From contig NZ_VIGC02000007.1 in NCBI RefSeq assembly GCF_006569185.2, positions 62,001 through 126,000 of the forward strand: a stretch of 64,000 bases of DNA. Reading direction: 5' to 3'. This DNA comes from Litorilinea aerophila. Lineage in GTDB: Bacteria; Chloroflexota; Anaerolineae; Caldilineales; Caldilineaceae. Made by a program: the position numbers and the translations under genes. The stretch's first letter is position 1, and each line of letters starts with the position of its first letter. Below are positions 26,495-34,653 of this stretch, in pieces. The notes below the pieces were generated by a model. The model was not told where the DNA came from, did no database searches, and saw only the letters and a list, made by a program, of their open reading frames with translations.

Positions 26495-27025
26495 TCACCT
26501 GCGCTTCCGCACGATGCGCGTCTGGTCGGCCGTGTAGGGCAGCAGGGCCAGGTGTCGTGCGTGCTTGATCGCCTTGACGATCCGGCGTTGAACTTTGGCC
26601 GAAACCCGGGTCTTGCGCCGGGAGAGGATCCGCCCCCGGCGATCCAGGAAGCGGGACAGGAGGGGAATGTTCTTGTAGTCGATGTCCTCCAGACGCACGT
26701 CGGAGCCGATGCGCCGACTGCGGCGGCCGCCCCGTTCCCGCTCCACATACTCGGCGGGACCCTCGACGTAGAGGTCTTCCTCTTCGTCTTCGTCGTAGTC
26801 CTCGTCGTCCTCGTCCTCGTCGTAATCGTCGTCGTAGTCTTCGTCGTCGTCCAGATCATCGGCTGCCCGGTCCCGCAGGCTGACCTGGGTGGGGCGGGCT
26901 GCCTGGGCGGGCGACGAGGCGGGCGTCGCCTGTTGGGCGGTGCTCTCTTCGGCCGCCTGGGTTTCGTTGGTTTCGTTCTCTTCCGCCTGGGGTTCCTCGG
27001 CGGTGGGGTTCACTTGCTCGGTCAT
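26495..27025 (-). CDS. rpsR: Ribosomal protein bS18 with long acidic N-terminal extension
   Basis: The C-terminal 75 residues are bS18 ([42 protein letters not shown]), a 30S subunit protein that pairs with bS6. The protein is 176 residues, however, because about 100 residues precede the core. These are a Glu/Ala/Thr-rich start and then a strongly acidic block of Asp/Glu/Tyr (about 57-85) followed by [10 protein letters not shown]. Typical bS18 has only about 75-90 residues. A GTG inside the gene (codon for Val just before RLEDID) would give a short form but would cut off part of the normal N-terminus. It is downstream of rpsF, with a MITE-like element in between. Confidence 0.88.
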   Translation of the reverse strand: MTEQVNPTAEEPQAEENETNETQAAEESTAQQATPASSPAQAARPTQVSLRDRAADDLDDDEDYDDDYDEDEDDEDYDEDEEEDLYVEGPAEYVERERGGRRSRRIGSDVRLEDIDYKNIPLLSRFLDRRGRILSRRKTRVSAKVQRRIVKAIKHARHLALLPYTADQTRIVRKRR

Positions 27026-27048
27026 GGTGATTCCTTATTTCTCTCCAG

Positions 27049-27131
27049 TACAGTCTGGCGTAAATACCACGGCGAAAAGCTGGCTGCGTCTGTTCGCGTA
27101 GCCCCTGCGGGTGAATGGCCGCCGGGATCTA
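27049..27131 (-). mobile_element. 83-bp MITE-like element, copy B (diverged)
   Basis: The TACAGTCTGGCGTAAATACC tail end is well preserved at 27049-27068, and the far end GGGATCTA ends exactly 83 bp later. The middle is diverged. Flanks are CCAG and CCGG, one base different. It lies between rpsF and rpsR, where many bacteria carry ssb. Confidence 0.65.
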
Positions 27132-27181
27132 CCGGAAACGCGCATCGCGCCTGGTCTTCGTGTAGCAGGGATGCTCCGACG

Positions 27182-27484
27182 TTATTTGTCCAGGCGGAGC
27201 ATCAGGTGGCGCAGCACATTCTCGTTCAGGCGGAGAAATCGGTCGATCTCCCCGGTGGCTTCCGGCGGCAGCAGGAAGCGATGGAGCACATAGTGCCCTT
27301 CGAAGTGCTTCTGGATGGGGTATGCCAGGGTGCGCCGCCCCCACAGCTCGGTTGTGGTAACTTCACCCTGCTGTTCCTGGACGATCTGGCCCAGGCGCTC
27401 GTTCAGAGCCAGGATTCCTTCTTCATCCATATCTGGATGTAGAATGTACACCAATTCGTATTCGTGACGTCCATTCTCGGCCAT
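27182..27484 (-). CDS. rpsF: Ribosomal protein bS6
   Basis: bS6 binds 16S rRNA next to bS18 in the 30S platform. The 100-residue protein starts MAENGRHEYELVYILHPD and shows the family core (VTTTELWGRRTLAYPIQKHFEGHYVL, LRLNENVLRHLMLRLDK). The start at 27484 has GGAGAA upstream; a longer open frame would add about 58 residues without bS6 similarity and is rejected. It is the first gene of the rpsF-rpsR-PPIase run. ssb, often found between rpsF and rpsR, is absent here and rplI does not follow. Confidence 0.95.
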   Translation of the reverse strand: MAENGRHEYELVYILHPDMDEEGILALNERLGQIVQEQQGEVTTTELWGRRTLAYPIQKHFEGHYVLHRFLLPPEATGEIDRFLRLNENVLRHLMLRLDK

Positions 27485-27751
27485 GCGTACGCATTTCTCC
27501 TTAATTTTTGAACTGCGTCTTTCTCTGGAGATGTCCACAGGACCGCCCTGTGGACAGAAAGAACGAGGGACTGATTCAAAATCAGCTCCCCCGTTGCAGA
27601 CCGTCACAGATAAGTCCCGGCAGCGGGGGGCGAGAGACCCTTGCCGTTTGACCGGCACCCGCTCTGCCGTGGTACTTGCGGCGGACTGACGACATAGTGT
27701 AGCACGAGCGGCTGAAAAGTGCCAAAATTACCACAATTTGGTCTGATAACC

Positions 27752-28981
27752 ATGCCCAATGTCCGGGATACTGCCCAAACCGATGCCGCCCAGGACCCTG
27801 CTGCCCAAACCGATGTGGCGGCTGGCCCCCGCCGGCGGGTGTGGCTGCTCTCCCCCTACCACACAGGCAGCCACCGCTCCTGGGCGGAAGGCTATCTCCG
27901 CCATAGTCGCCATCAGGTCAGCCTGTTGACCATGGCCGGCCGTTTTTGGAAATGGCGCATGCAGGGCGGGGCGCTGGAGCTGGCCGCCCAGGCCCGGGAG
28001 CGGCTGGCCACCGCGCCCCAGCCGGATTGCATCGTGGCCACCGACATGGTCAACCTGCCCACCTGGCTGGGGCTGCTGCGCCGCCACCTGCCTTCGTCCG
28101 TGCCGGTACTTCTCTACATGCACGAGAACCAGCTCACCTACCCCTGGCGACCGGGCGAACGCAAGGACCTGACCTACGCCATGATCAACTGGCAGAGCCA
28201 GGTGGCTGCCGACGCCGTGGCTTTCAACTCCCACTTTCATCTGGAGAGCTGGTTCTCCGAGTGTCCCCGCCTGCTGAAACATTTTCCGGACTACAACCAC
28301 CTGGAGCTGGTGGAGGAGGTCCGCCAGAAGAGTCACGTGCTGCCGGTAGGCATCGACGCTCGCCGCATTGTGCAGGTGGCCCAGGAGGCGCGCCCCCGGC
28401 CCCAGGCAGGTGCCGCTCCTCTGATCCTCTGGAATCAACGCTGGGAGTACGACAAGCGGCCCGACCGCTTCTTCCGCCTGCTCTACCGCCTGGCCGAGAC
28501 GGGCCATGCCTTCCGCCTGGCGGTGGCGGGTGAAAACTTTCGCCAGGTGCCCGAGGAATTTGAAGAAGCCCGGCAGCGGCTGGCGTCGTCCATTGTCCAT
28601 TGGGGCTACGTGCCCTCCTACCAGGCCTACCTGCAGCTTCTGGCCCAGGCCGACCTGGTCATCAGCACGGCCGACCACGAGTTTTTCGGCATCAGTGTCC
28701 TGGAGGCGGTGACGGCCGGCGCCTTTCCGCTCCTGCCCCGACGCCTGAGCTACCCCGAGCTGATCCCGGCGGCTTTGCACCCGGCCTGCCTCTACGAGGA
28801 TGACGAAGATCTCTTCCAGAAGACTGCCCAGCGCCTGCGTCTTCCCCGGCCTGCCCCGCCGTCCCTGGTGGAACACGTCCTGACCCGCTACGATTGGGGC
28901 GCGGTGGCGCCCCGGTACGATGCCCTGGTGGAACGGCTGGCCGCGGAGGCCATGGCGCGTCACTCGTCCCAGTCCGGGTAA
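27752..28981 (+). CDS. tRNA-queuosine alpha-mannosyltransferase-like glycosyltransferase (GTDC1/DUF3524)
   Basis: The 409-residue protein matches the DUF3524/GTDC1 family: [47 protein letters not shown] and [10 protein letters not shown] are all family blocks. A GT4-like C-terminal half follows ([30 protein letters not shown]). In vertebrates this family transfers mannose to queuosine-34 of tRNA-Asp; the same activity here is inference. The ATG at 27752 begins the protein, and an upstream GTG at 27719 is possible. Its end overlaps the convergent cold-shock gene by 22 bp. Confidence 0.85.
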   Translation: MPNVRDTAQTDAAQDPAAQTDVAAGPRRRVWLLSPYHTGSHRSWAEGYLRHSRHQVSLLTMAGRFWKWRMQGGALELAAQARERLATAPQPDCIVATDMVNLPTWLGLLRRHLPSSVPVLLYMHENQLTYPWRPGERKDLTYAMINWQSQVAADAVAFNSHFHLESWFSECPRLLKHFPDYNHLELVEEVRQKSHVLPVGIDARRIVQVAQEARPRPQAGAAPLILWNQRWEYDKRPDRFFRLLYRLAETGHAFRLAVAGENFRQVPEEFEEARQRLASSIVHWGYVPSYQAYLQLLAQADLVISTADHEFFGISVLEAVTAGAFPLLPRRLSYPELIPAALHPACLYEDDEDLFQKTAQRLRLPRPAPPSLVEHVLTRYDWGAVAPRYDALVERLAAEAMARHSSQSG

Positions 28982-29328
28982 TGGGCCAGCACCCGACACG
29001 ACGTGGCCATGGGGCCCTGGTCTCCCATCACCACCTGGAATTCCACCAGGTCGCCCGGCCGCAGGTGCCGGCTCTCCTCCAGGTGGGAGCCGTGTACAAA
29101 GACGTCTGGCTGGCCGGGCCGCACGATGAAGCCATAGCGCCGGCGGCGGTTGTACCATTTGACCACCCCGCGCTCCCGGCCCGGCGGCGGCAAAAGCCGG
29201 CGGCATCCAGGGCACAGGGTGGGTGCCGGCTCTCCCTGCTGGCGTTTTTGGGCCTCCACCTCCCAGAGAAAGGAGATGCCGCACCGTTCGCAATAGCGAA
29301 TTTCATCCTGTAAGGTTTGAAGGGCCAT
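28960..29328 (-). CDS. Zinc-ribbon cold-shock-domain protein
   Basis: The 122-residue protein has an N-terminal Cys4 zinc-ribbon (YCERCG at about 12 and CPGCRR at about 41). A cold-shock OB domain follows ([16 protein letters not shown], with the RNP-1-like KWYN..RRYGFI and RNP-2-like DVFVHGSHL). It should bind single-stranded nucleic acid. The ATG at 29328 begins just before the first zinc motif; a longer frame would read through the neighbouring tRNA gene and is rejected. It is convergent with the glycosyltransferase gene and overlaps it by 22 bp. Confidence 0.85.
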   Translation of the reverse strand: MALQTLQDEIRYCERCGISFLWEVEAQKRQQGEPAPTLCPGCRRLLPPPGRERGVVKWYNRRRRYGFIVRPGQPDVFVHGSHLEESRHLRPGDLVEFQVVMGDQGPMATSCRVLAHYPDWDE

Positions 29329-29418
29329 CCTTGCTGCTTCCTTCTCGATTTGACAATCTCGGTGCCAGTTGATAGACTGGTACATAACAAGGTTTTGGTG
29401 CGCCAACCATCTTAGCAC

Positions 29419-29489
<71 letters not shown>

Positions 29490-29584
29490 CTCCACAACTT
29501 CTCGCCATTTCTGTTCTTCAGGATCTGCTTTCCCTGTCGAGTCTCTTGCATAGGGCCTTCTGATAGGATTTCACTATAGGATAA

Positions 29585-29630
29585 GGTCGGCCAGGCGTCA
29601 AAACAGGCGCCATCGGGCCGGCCGTTTTTT
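29585..29630 (+). terminator. Rho-independent terminator after tRNA-Cys
   Basis: The outer stem GGTCGGCC/GGCCGGCC and inner stem GGCGTC/GGCGCC (both with G-U pairs) are followed by GTTTTTT (29624-29630). The position fits the end of the tRNA transcript. Two 13-bp direct repeats (TTTTATGYCCTGA) follow downstream without clear meaning. The rest of the gap up to 29818 shows no gene. Confidence 0.65.
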
Positions 29631-29818
29631 ATGTCCTGATTTTATGCCCTGATTTCAGACGGCCCTTGCAAAGAGGGAAACTATTTCCTCCCTTCGGACG
29701 TTTTTGTGGCAGGATGCAGGGCGAAGCCCCTTCCCCTGTACAGGCGGGGTAACCTGAAGGGTTCTCGGACCGTATCCATTGGGGTGGTCGATTGGGCCGT
29801 GAAGGGGAGTGAGGTCCG

Positions 29819-32773
29819 GTGAAGTGGCGATGTGATTTCCATCCAGGCGAGGAAGACAGGCAGGGCCAGGCGGATGTCCCGGCGACCCGGAGGCGCATCC
29901 TCTGGCGCTTCTTGAGCTGGCTGCTGGTGGCCGGGCTGCTGGCGGCCTGTAGCGGGACGAATTCCCTCCTTCCCCGCACCTCCATCATTGGATCCCGGGC
30001 GGCGGCCGACCCCCTGGCCGCGGCGGAAACTTACCTGCGCCAGTACCAGCCGGGGCCGTTGCCCCGGGTCTTCCAGACTACCCGCATCTACGACCGCCAC
30101 GGCAACCTCATCGGCGAGACCTTTGACGAGGGGCGTCGCATCTGGGTGGGGTTGAACCGTATTTCGCCCTACCTGATCCAGGCCACCATCGCCACCGAAG
30201 ACGCCTCGTTCTACGTCAATCCCGGCATCGACCCTGCCCGCATTGCCGGCGCCGCCATCCAAAATCTGCAGGAAGGCGAGATCGTCTCCGGTGCCAGCAC
30301 CATCACCATGCAGCTGGCCCGTAACCTCTTCCTGGGACCAGAGCAGCGCTACGACCAGTCGGTGGACCGCAAGGTGCTGGAGGCCGGCCTGGCCCAGGAG
30401 CTGACCGAGCTCTACACCAAGGACGAGATCCTGGAGATGTACCTGAACCTGCTCAACTACGGTCAGCTCGCCTATGGCCCCGAGGCCGCCGCCCAGGTCT
30501 ATTTCGGCAAGTCTGCCGCCGATTTGACCCTGGCAGAGGCCACCCTTCTGGCGGGCATTCCCCAGCAGCCGGCCAACCTGAACCCCTACCAAAACTTCGA
30601 CGGGGCCAAAAACCGTCAGCGTACCGTGCTGGATCTCATGGTGCGCCACGGCTACCTCAGCCCGGCAGAAGCGGACCAGGTCTACGCGGAGCCCATCCAT
30701 CTGGCCGGGGATCCCGGGCTGGCGCCCAACCGGGCACCCCACTTCGTCCAGTATGTGCTGGAAGAGCTGGATGCCCGCTTTGGTCCTGGCTTTGCCCGCC
30801 GGGCTGGTTTCAACGTCTATACCTCGCTGGACCTGGAGATGCAGGAGCTGGCGCAGCAGATCGTGGCCGAAAAGGTGGCCGCCCTGGCGCCCCAGTACGA
30901 TCTCAGCAACGGGGCCCTGGTGGCCCTCAAGCCTGGCAGCGCCGAAATCCTGGCCATGGTGGGCAGCGCCGACTTCTACAACGAAGCCATCGCCGGCCAG
31001 GTCAACGTGACCATCAGCCTGCGTCAGCCGGGCAGCGCCATCAAACCCCTGCTCTACGCGGCTGCGCTGGAGGAGAACCTGATCAGCCCGGCCAGCGTGC
31101 TGTGGGATGTGCCTGTCACCTACACCGTGGGCCTGCCGACTGCCCTGGCCGGCAGCGGCGCCTTCGCCGTGACAGATCCCATCTATCGTCCTCGCAACTA
31201 CGACAACCGCTTCCACGGGCCGGTGACGGCGCGCATGGCCCTGGCCAACAGCTACAACGTGCCCACGGTCAAATTGCTGGACCGGCTGGGCGTGCCCAAT
31301 CTGCTGGAGTGGGCCCGGGCCATGGGGGTCCACAGCCTGAATCGGGACAGTAGCTGGTACGGGCTGAGTCTGACCCTGGGCGGCGGTGAAGTGACCCTGC
31401 TGGATCTGACCACGGCCTTCCATACCCTGGCCAACGGCGGCTTCTACCAGCCCCCCCAGGCCATCCTCACCGTGACCGACAGCCGGGGCCGGGTGGTGGA
31501 GGATCTGGCCCCGCCAGCGCCTCAGCCGGTCCTCTCGCCAGCCACGGCTTTCCTGGTGACCGACATCCTGAGCGACAACGCAGCCCGCACGCCCATGTTC
31601 GGCGCCAACAGCCCCCTGCGCCTGAGCCGGCCGGCCGCCGCCAAAACCGGCACCACCAGCGACTGGCGGGATAACTGGACGGTGGGCTATACTCGGTATC
31701 TGGTGGCCGGCGTTTGGGCCGGCAACAGCGATGGCCGACCCATGCGCAACGCCAGCGGCATCACCGGCGCGGCCCCCATCTGGCATGAGTTCATGGAGGC
31801 AGTCCTGGCCCGCCCTGAGCTGTGGGATACCCTGGAGGCGCCACCCGATCCGGCGGCCTGGACCTTCCAGCCGCCTCCCGACGTGGTCCAATTGCCAGAT
31901 TGTCCGCCCGGCATGGCCTGCCGGCAGGGCGGTGAATATTTCAGCCGGGCCTGGCTGGAGCTGGTGGGCGAGGAGGGTCCCCTGGCCGACAGTGTGGAGC
32001 GGGTGCCCGCCGCGCCCATCTACGTCCAGCAAGGCGGGGAGACCCGGCTGGCGGCCTTCTGCCGCCTGGAAGGTGCCCTGGAACGGACGCTCCTGCGCAT
32101 GCCGGGCACGTTGCCAGGCCAGGATGCCGAGGACGGGTCCGGGTGGCTGGCTGTTGAAGGCCAGGAGGGCAGCGGGGCGGCCAGCATGAGGCAGGAGCAA
32201 CTGCAGGTGGTGGCCTGGGCCCTGCGGCAGGGCGCGCCGGTCAACCTGGGGCCGTGCGACCGGCTGCAGGAGCTGGTCCCGGCTGCGCTGGCCTTAGACC
32301 GGGAGACCGAGGATGCCGGCATGCGGGTGCTGGTGGATCTGGCCGGCGCCACGGAAGCAGATCCCGGCGCACCCGACCTGGCTACAGCGGTGGAGCTGGC
32401 GGCCATTGGTCAGCTCGCGGGGGGAGCGAGCCCCGGCGGCCCCTACAACCTGGTGGGGCCGGTGGTCCACAACTGGGCCTGTCCGGGCCAGTATGTGATG
32501 GGGCAGGTGGTGGATGCCAACGGCGCGCCGGTGGCCGGCGTGCGCATCCGCATGGAAGATCCGTGGGGCAACATCGCCGAAACGACGAGTAAGAGCGGCC
32601 CGGGGGATTACGGCCAGTTTGACTTTCCCATCTATGGCGCCGGGCCCCAGGATCTCATCCTGACGGTGCTGGACGCCGCGGGGAATCCGGTCAGCCCACC
32701 CATTGTCATTCCCCACAAGAAGGATGCGGAGTCGGACACGCCCTGTCATCACGTGGTACTGCGAGGTGGTTAA
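29819..32773 (+). CDS. Class A penicillin-binding protein (second copy)
   Basis: This is a second bifunctional murein synthase, 984 residues. It has a hydrophobic anchor at about 30-45 that could also serve as a lipoprotein signal (LLAACSG). The GT51 domain shows ATEDASFYVNPG and GASTITMQLARN. The transpeptidase has SxxK (Ser406, Lys409), SYN (NSYNVPTVK) and KTGTTSDWRDNW. A C-terminal region of about 300 residues ends in a carboxypeptidase-regulatory-like beta module (about 885-975). The start is a GTG with GGGAG/GAGG upstream. It differs clearly from the PBP at 17024, especially in its tail. The next gene, 48 bases on, encodes a secreted repeat protein. Confidence 0.9.
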   Translation: MKWRCDFHPGEEDRQGQADVPATRRRILWRFLSWLLVAGLLAACSGTNSLLPRTSIIGSRAAADPLAAAETYLRQYQPGPLPRVFQTTRIYDRHGNLIGETFDEGRRIWVGLNRISPYLIQATIATEDASFYVNPGIDPARIAGAAIQNLQEGEIVSGASTITMQLARNLFLGPEQRYDQSVDRKVLEAGLAQELTELYTKDEILEMYLNLLNYGQLAYGPEAAAQVYFGKSAADLTLAEATLLAGIPQQPANLNPYQNFDGAKNRQRTVLDLMVRHGYLSPAEADQVYAEPIHLAGDPGLAPNRAPHFVQYVLEELDARFGPGFARRAGFNVYTSLDLEMQELAQQIVAEKVAALAPQYDLSNGALVALKPGSAEILAMVGSADFYNEAIAGQVNVTISLRQPGSAIKPLLYAAALEENLISPASVLWDVPVTYTVGLPTALAGSGAFAVTDPIYRPRNYDNRFHGPVTARMALANSYNVPTVKLLDRLGVPNLLEWARAMGVHSLNRDSSWYGLSLTLGGGEVTLLDLTTAFHTLANGGFYQPPQAILTVTDSRGRVVEDLAPPAPQPVLSPATAFLVTDILSDNAARTPMFGANSPLRLSRPAAAKTGTTSDWRDNWTVGYTRYLVAGVWAGNSDGRPMRNASGITGAAPIWHEFMEAVLARPELWDTLEAPPDPAAWTFQPPPDVVQLPDCPPGMACRQGGEYFSRAWLELVGEEGPLADSVERVPAAPIYVQQGGETRLAAFCRLEGALERTLLRMPGTLPGQDAEDGSGWLAVEGQEGSGAASMRQEQLQVVAWALRQGAPVNLGPCDRLQELVPAALALDRETEDAGMRVLVDLAGATEADPGAPDLATAVELAAIGQLAGGASPGGPYNLVGPVVHNWACPGQYVMGQVVDANGAPVAGVRIRMEDPWGNIAETTSKSGPGDYGQFDFPIYGAGPQDLILTVLDAAGNPVSPPIVIPHKKDAESDTPCHHVVLRGG

Positions 32774-32821
32774 ATCAAGGGCCTTCGGAAGGAACTGGCG
32801 GAAAAGCTGAGGCGTTGGAAT

Positions 32822-34009
32822 ATGGGCAGACCCGGTGGGTGGCCTTCGACCAGACATGTTCTGCTGTTGCTGGCGCTGTTGATCCTGGTGGGCTCCCTGT
32901 GGCTGGACCGGCAGGGGGCGGGGCATCTCTGGGCCCAGGCCAGTCCCCTGACCCAGACGCCGCTGATAACGCCCACCAAGAGCAACCGGGTGGTGAATGA
33001 GATTACCCATCCCCAGCCCGGCGATGCAGTGGCCGGCGTGGTGGAGATCTGGGGGACGGCGCTGGTGCCCTCCTACCACCGCTACGATGTCCATATTTCG
33101 CCGGCGAATCTGGACAACTGGCAGTGGCTGACCACCAGCTATCAGGTTGTGCGGGAGGATGTGCTCTACCGGTTGGACACCACCCAATTCCCCGACGGCT
33201 TCTACGACCTGCGGGTGCGTGCCATCCGGGATGATGGCAACTACACTGAGGCCTTCCTGCGGGGCCTGGAGATCCGCAATGCCAATCCTCCCACGCCCAC
33301 GCCTGTGCCTGGTGCACCGCCCCAGCCGCCTTCGGTGCTCCCCACGCCTACACCCACCGTGGATGTAAGCAGCCGGGTTCCGGGCGGCCAGGGCTTCTAC
33401 GCCCCGGACAATGGCGCGGTGTTGCGAGGTGCCGTGCCCATCGTGGCCACGGTCAATGGCCTGCCCAATCAGCCCTTTGCCCGCTACGAACTGGCCTTCT
33501 CCCGGGCCGGCTGGGAACAATGGCAGTGGCTGGCCGGCAGTGAGGAACAGTTCTGGCAGGCGCCCATCGCTGTGTGGGACACCACCCAGGTACCCGATGG
33601 GCTCTACGATCTCCGGCTGCGCATCATCTACCGGGATGGCAACTACAACGAGTATTTCTTGCGCAACCTGAGTGTGGCCAACCAGGGCCCGCCCACCCTG
33701 GCCTTCGCACCGCCTGTGGGCATTGTCTCCCCCCGGAGCGGCTGGACTGTGGGGCCGCTGGTGGATGTGGTCGGCACCGTGCCGGCCGAGGGCACGCTCC
33801 GCTGGGAGCTCTCCTGGTCGCTGGCCGGAAAGGAGGAGTGGCGGCTGTTGACCGTGAGCGATCGCCTTGTCCAGGATGGCCTCCTGGCTCGTTTGGATTT
33901 AAGCCAGCTTCAGGGACATCGGATCGACCTGCGGCTGCGCATTGTGCACCCGGACCAGAACTATCACGACCACGTGGTGCGGGATCTGACCATCCGGGTC
34001 GCTGAGTAA
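32822..34009 (+). CDS. Secreted protein with three Ig-like repeats
   Basis: The 395-residue protein has an N-terminal signal or anchor segment (about 12-28) and three repeats of about 100 residues (about 55-145, 185-285, 300-393). Each repeat has the pattern GVVEIWGTA, a W near the middle, LDTT..PDGFYDLRVR and GNY. The first Ig-like module in the tail of the PBP at 17024 has the same pattern. Pro/Thr linkers separate the repeats. It may bind the cell wall or wall enzymes (inference). The stop codon TAA is provided by the start of MITE-like copy C; without the insertion the frame would continue three more codons (Pro-Asp-Pro). Confidence 0.75.
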   Translation: MGRPGGWPSTRHVLLLLALLILVGSLWLDRQGAGHLWAQASPLTQTPLITPTKSNRVVNEITHPQPGDAVAGVVEIWGTALVPSYHRYDVHISPANLDNWQWLTTSYQVVREDVLYRLDTTQFPDGFYDLRVRAIRDDGNYTEAFLRGLEIRNANPPTPTPVPGAPPQPPSVLPTPTPTVDVSSRVPGGQGFYAPDNGAVLRGAVPIVATVNGLPNQPFARYELAFSRAGWEQWQWLAGSEEQFWQAPIAVWDTTQVPDGLYDLRLRIIYRDGNYNEYFLRNLSVANQGPPTLAFAPPVGIVSPRSGWTVGPLVDVVGTVPAEGTLRWELSWSLAGKEEWRLLTVSDRLVQDGLLARLDLSQLQGHRIDLRLRIVHPDQNYHDHVVRDLTIRVAE

Positions 34010-34089
34010 ATCCTGGCAGAAATTCGCCGATGGTTTCCACCAGAGGTAGTGCCGCCCAATTTCTGCCGTGGTATTTACGCCAGACTGTA
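34007..34089 (+). mobile_element. 83-bp MITE-like element, copy C
   Basis: This well-preserved copy has arms GGCAGAAATTCG and a near-complement, tail CGCCAGACTGTA, and CTGAG on both sides (34002-34006 and 34090-34094). The first three bases, TAA, are the stop codon of the gene ending at 34009. Confidence 0.85.
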
Positions 34090-34124
34090 CTGAGCCGGAT
34101 CCATAGGATGCAGGGCCGTTGAAT

Positions 34125-34154
34125 TTGGTCAGGATTTTTGGGTAAGGGTATAAT
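34125..34154 (+). promoter_or_regulatory. Possible promoter upstream of the LysM-fasciclin gene
   Basis: A perfect -10 box TATAAT (34149-34154) follows TTGGTC (34125-34130) at 18 bp. The next gene starts 500 bases downstream. The interval 34155-34653 shows no convincing gene, so a long leader or an unrecognised short transcript is possible. Confidence 0.4.
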
Positions 34155-34653
34155 GAGCGAATTGTGTTGCCCGTCCAACCGGCCTTTCGGGGCTGGGACC
34201 AGGAGGCGGGCCGGGCGGGCGCCCTCTGGCTGGCATCGCCAACGCCGGACGGCACCTAAGGCAGCCCCCGAACCCGGTTTCGCCTGGGACGTGCTGACAC
34301 CCGTGGCTGCAGGCCTCATCAGGCAGCAGCCAACCGGTTTGTAGATATGGGTTTGTGGCTATCGCCGAGCATCTTTCGTCTGTTTGATTCACAGACATTG
34401 ATTCACAGGGAGAAGGAGTGGTTGGTTATCGCTTCATAGAACGGTTGACGGCACTTTATTGACGGCTTATTGATGGCTTGTCTCACCCACATCCCATGGC
34501 CCGTCGTCCACCGCAGGCGTGGACGCTTTCTGAGCGCTTCACCGGTTTAAACCGGTTGGGCGAAGGGCCAAACAAAGCAGGACTTCGGTCTGATCCCCGA
34601 TCGGCCGAAGAACAGAGATGGACTTCACAGTCAAGTTGGAGGTATTTCAAACA

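Noticed and set aside
25637-27442. A 601-codon plus-strand frame
   Set aside because: It is antisense to the PPIase, rpsR and rpsF genes and crosses all three.
27182-27658. A 158-residue version of bS6
   Set aside because: The extra 58 residues lack similarity, and the ATG at 27484 has a proper ribosome binding site.
29681-32200. An 839-codon minus-strand frame
   Set aside because: It is antisense to the second PBP and has no domain.
34119-34154. A promoter using TTGAAT (34119-34124) with TATAAT
   Set aside because: The spacing of 24 bp is too long; TTGGTC at 18 bp is the better partner.
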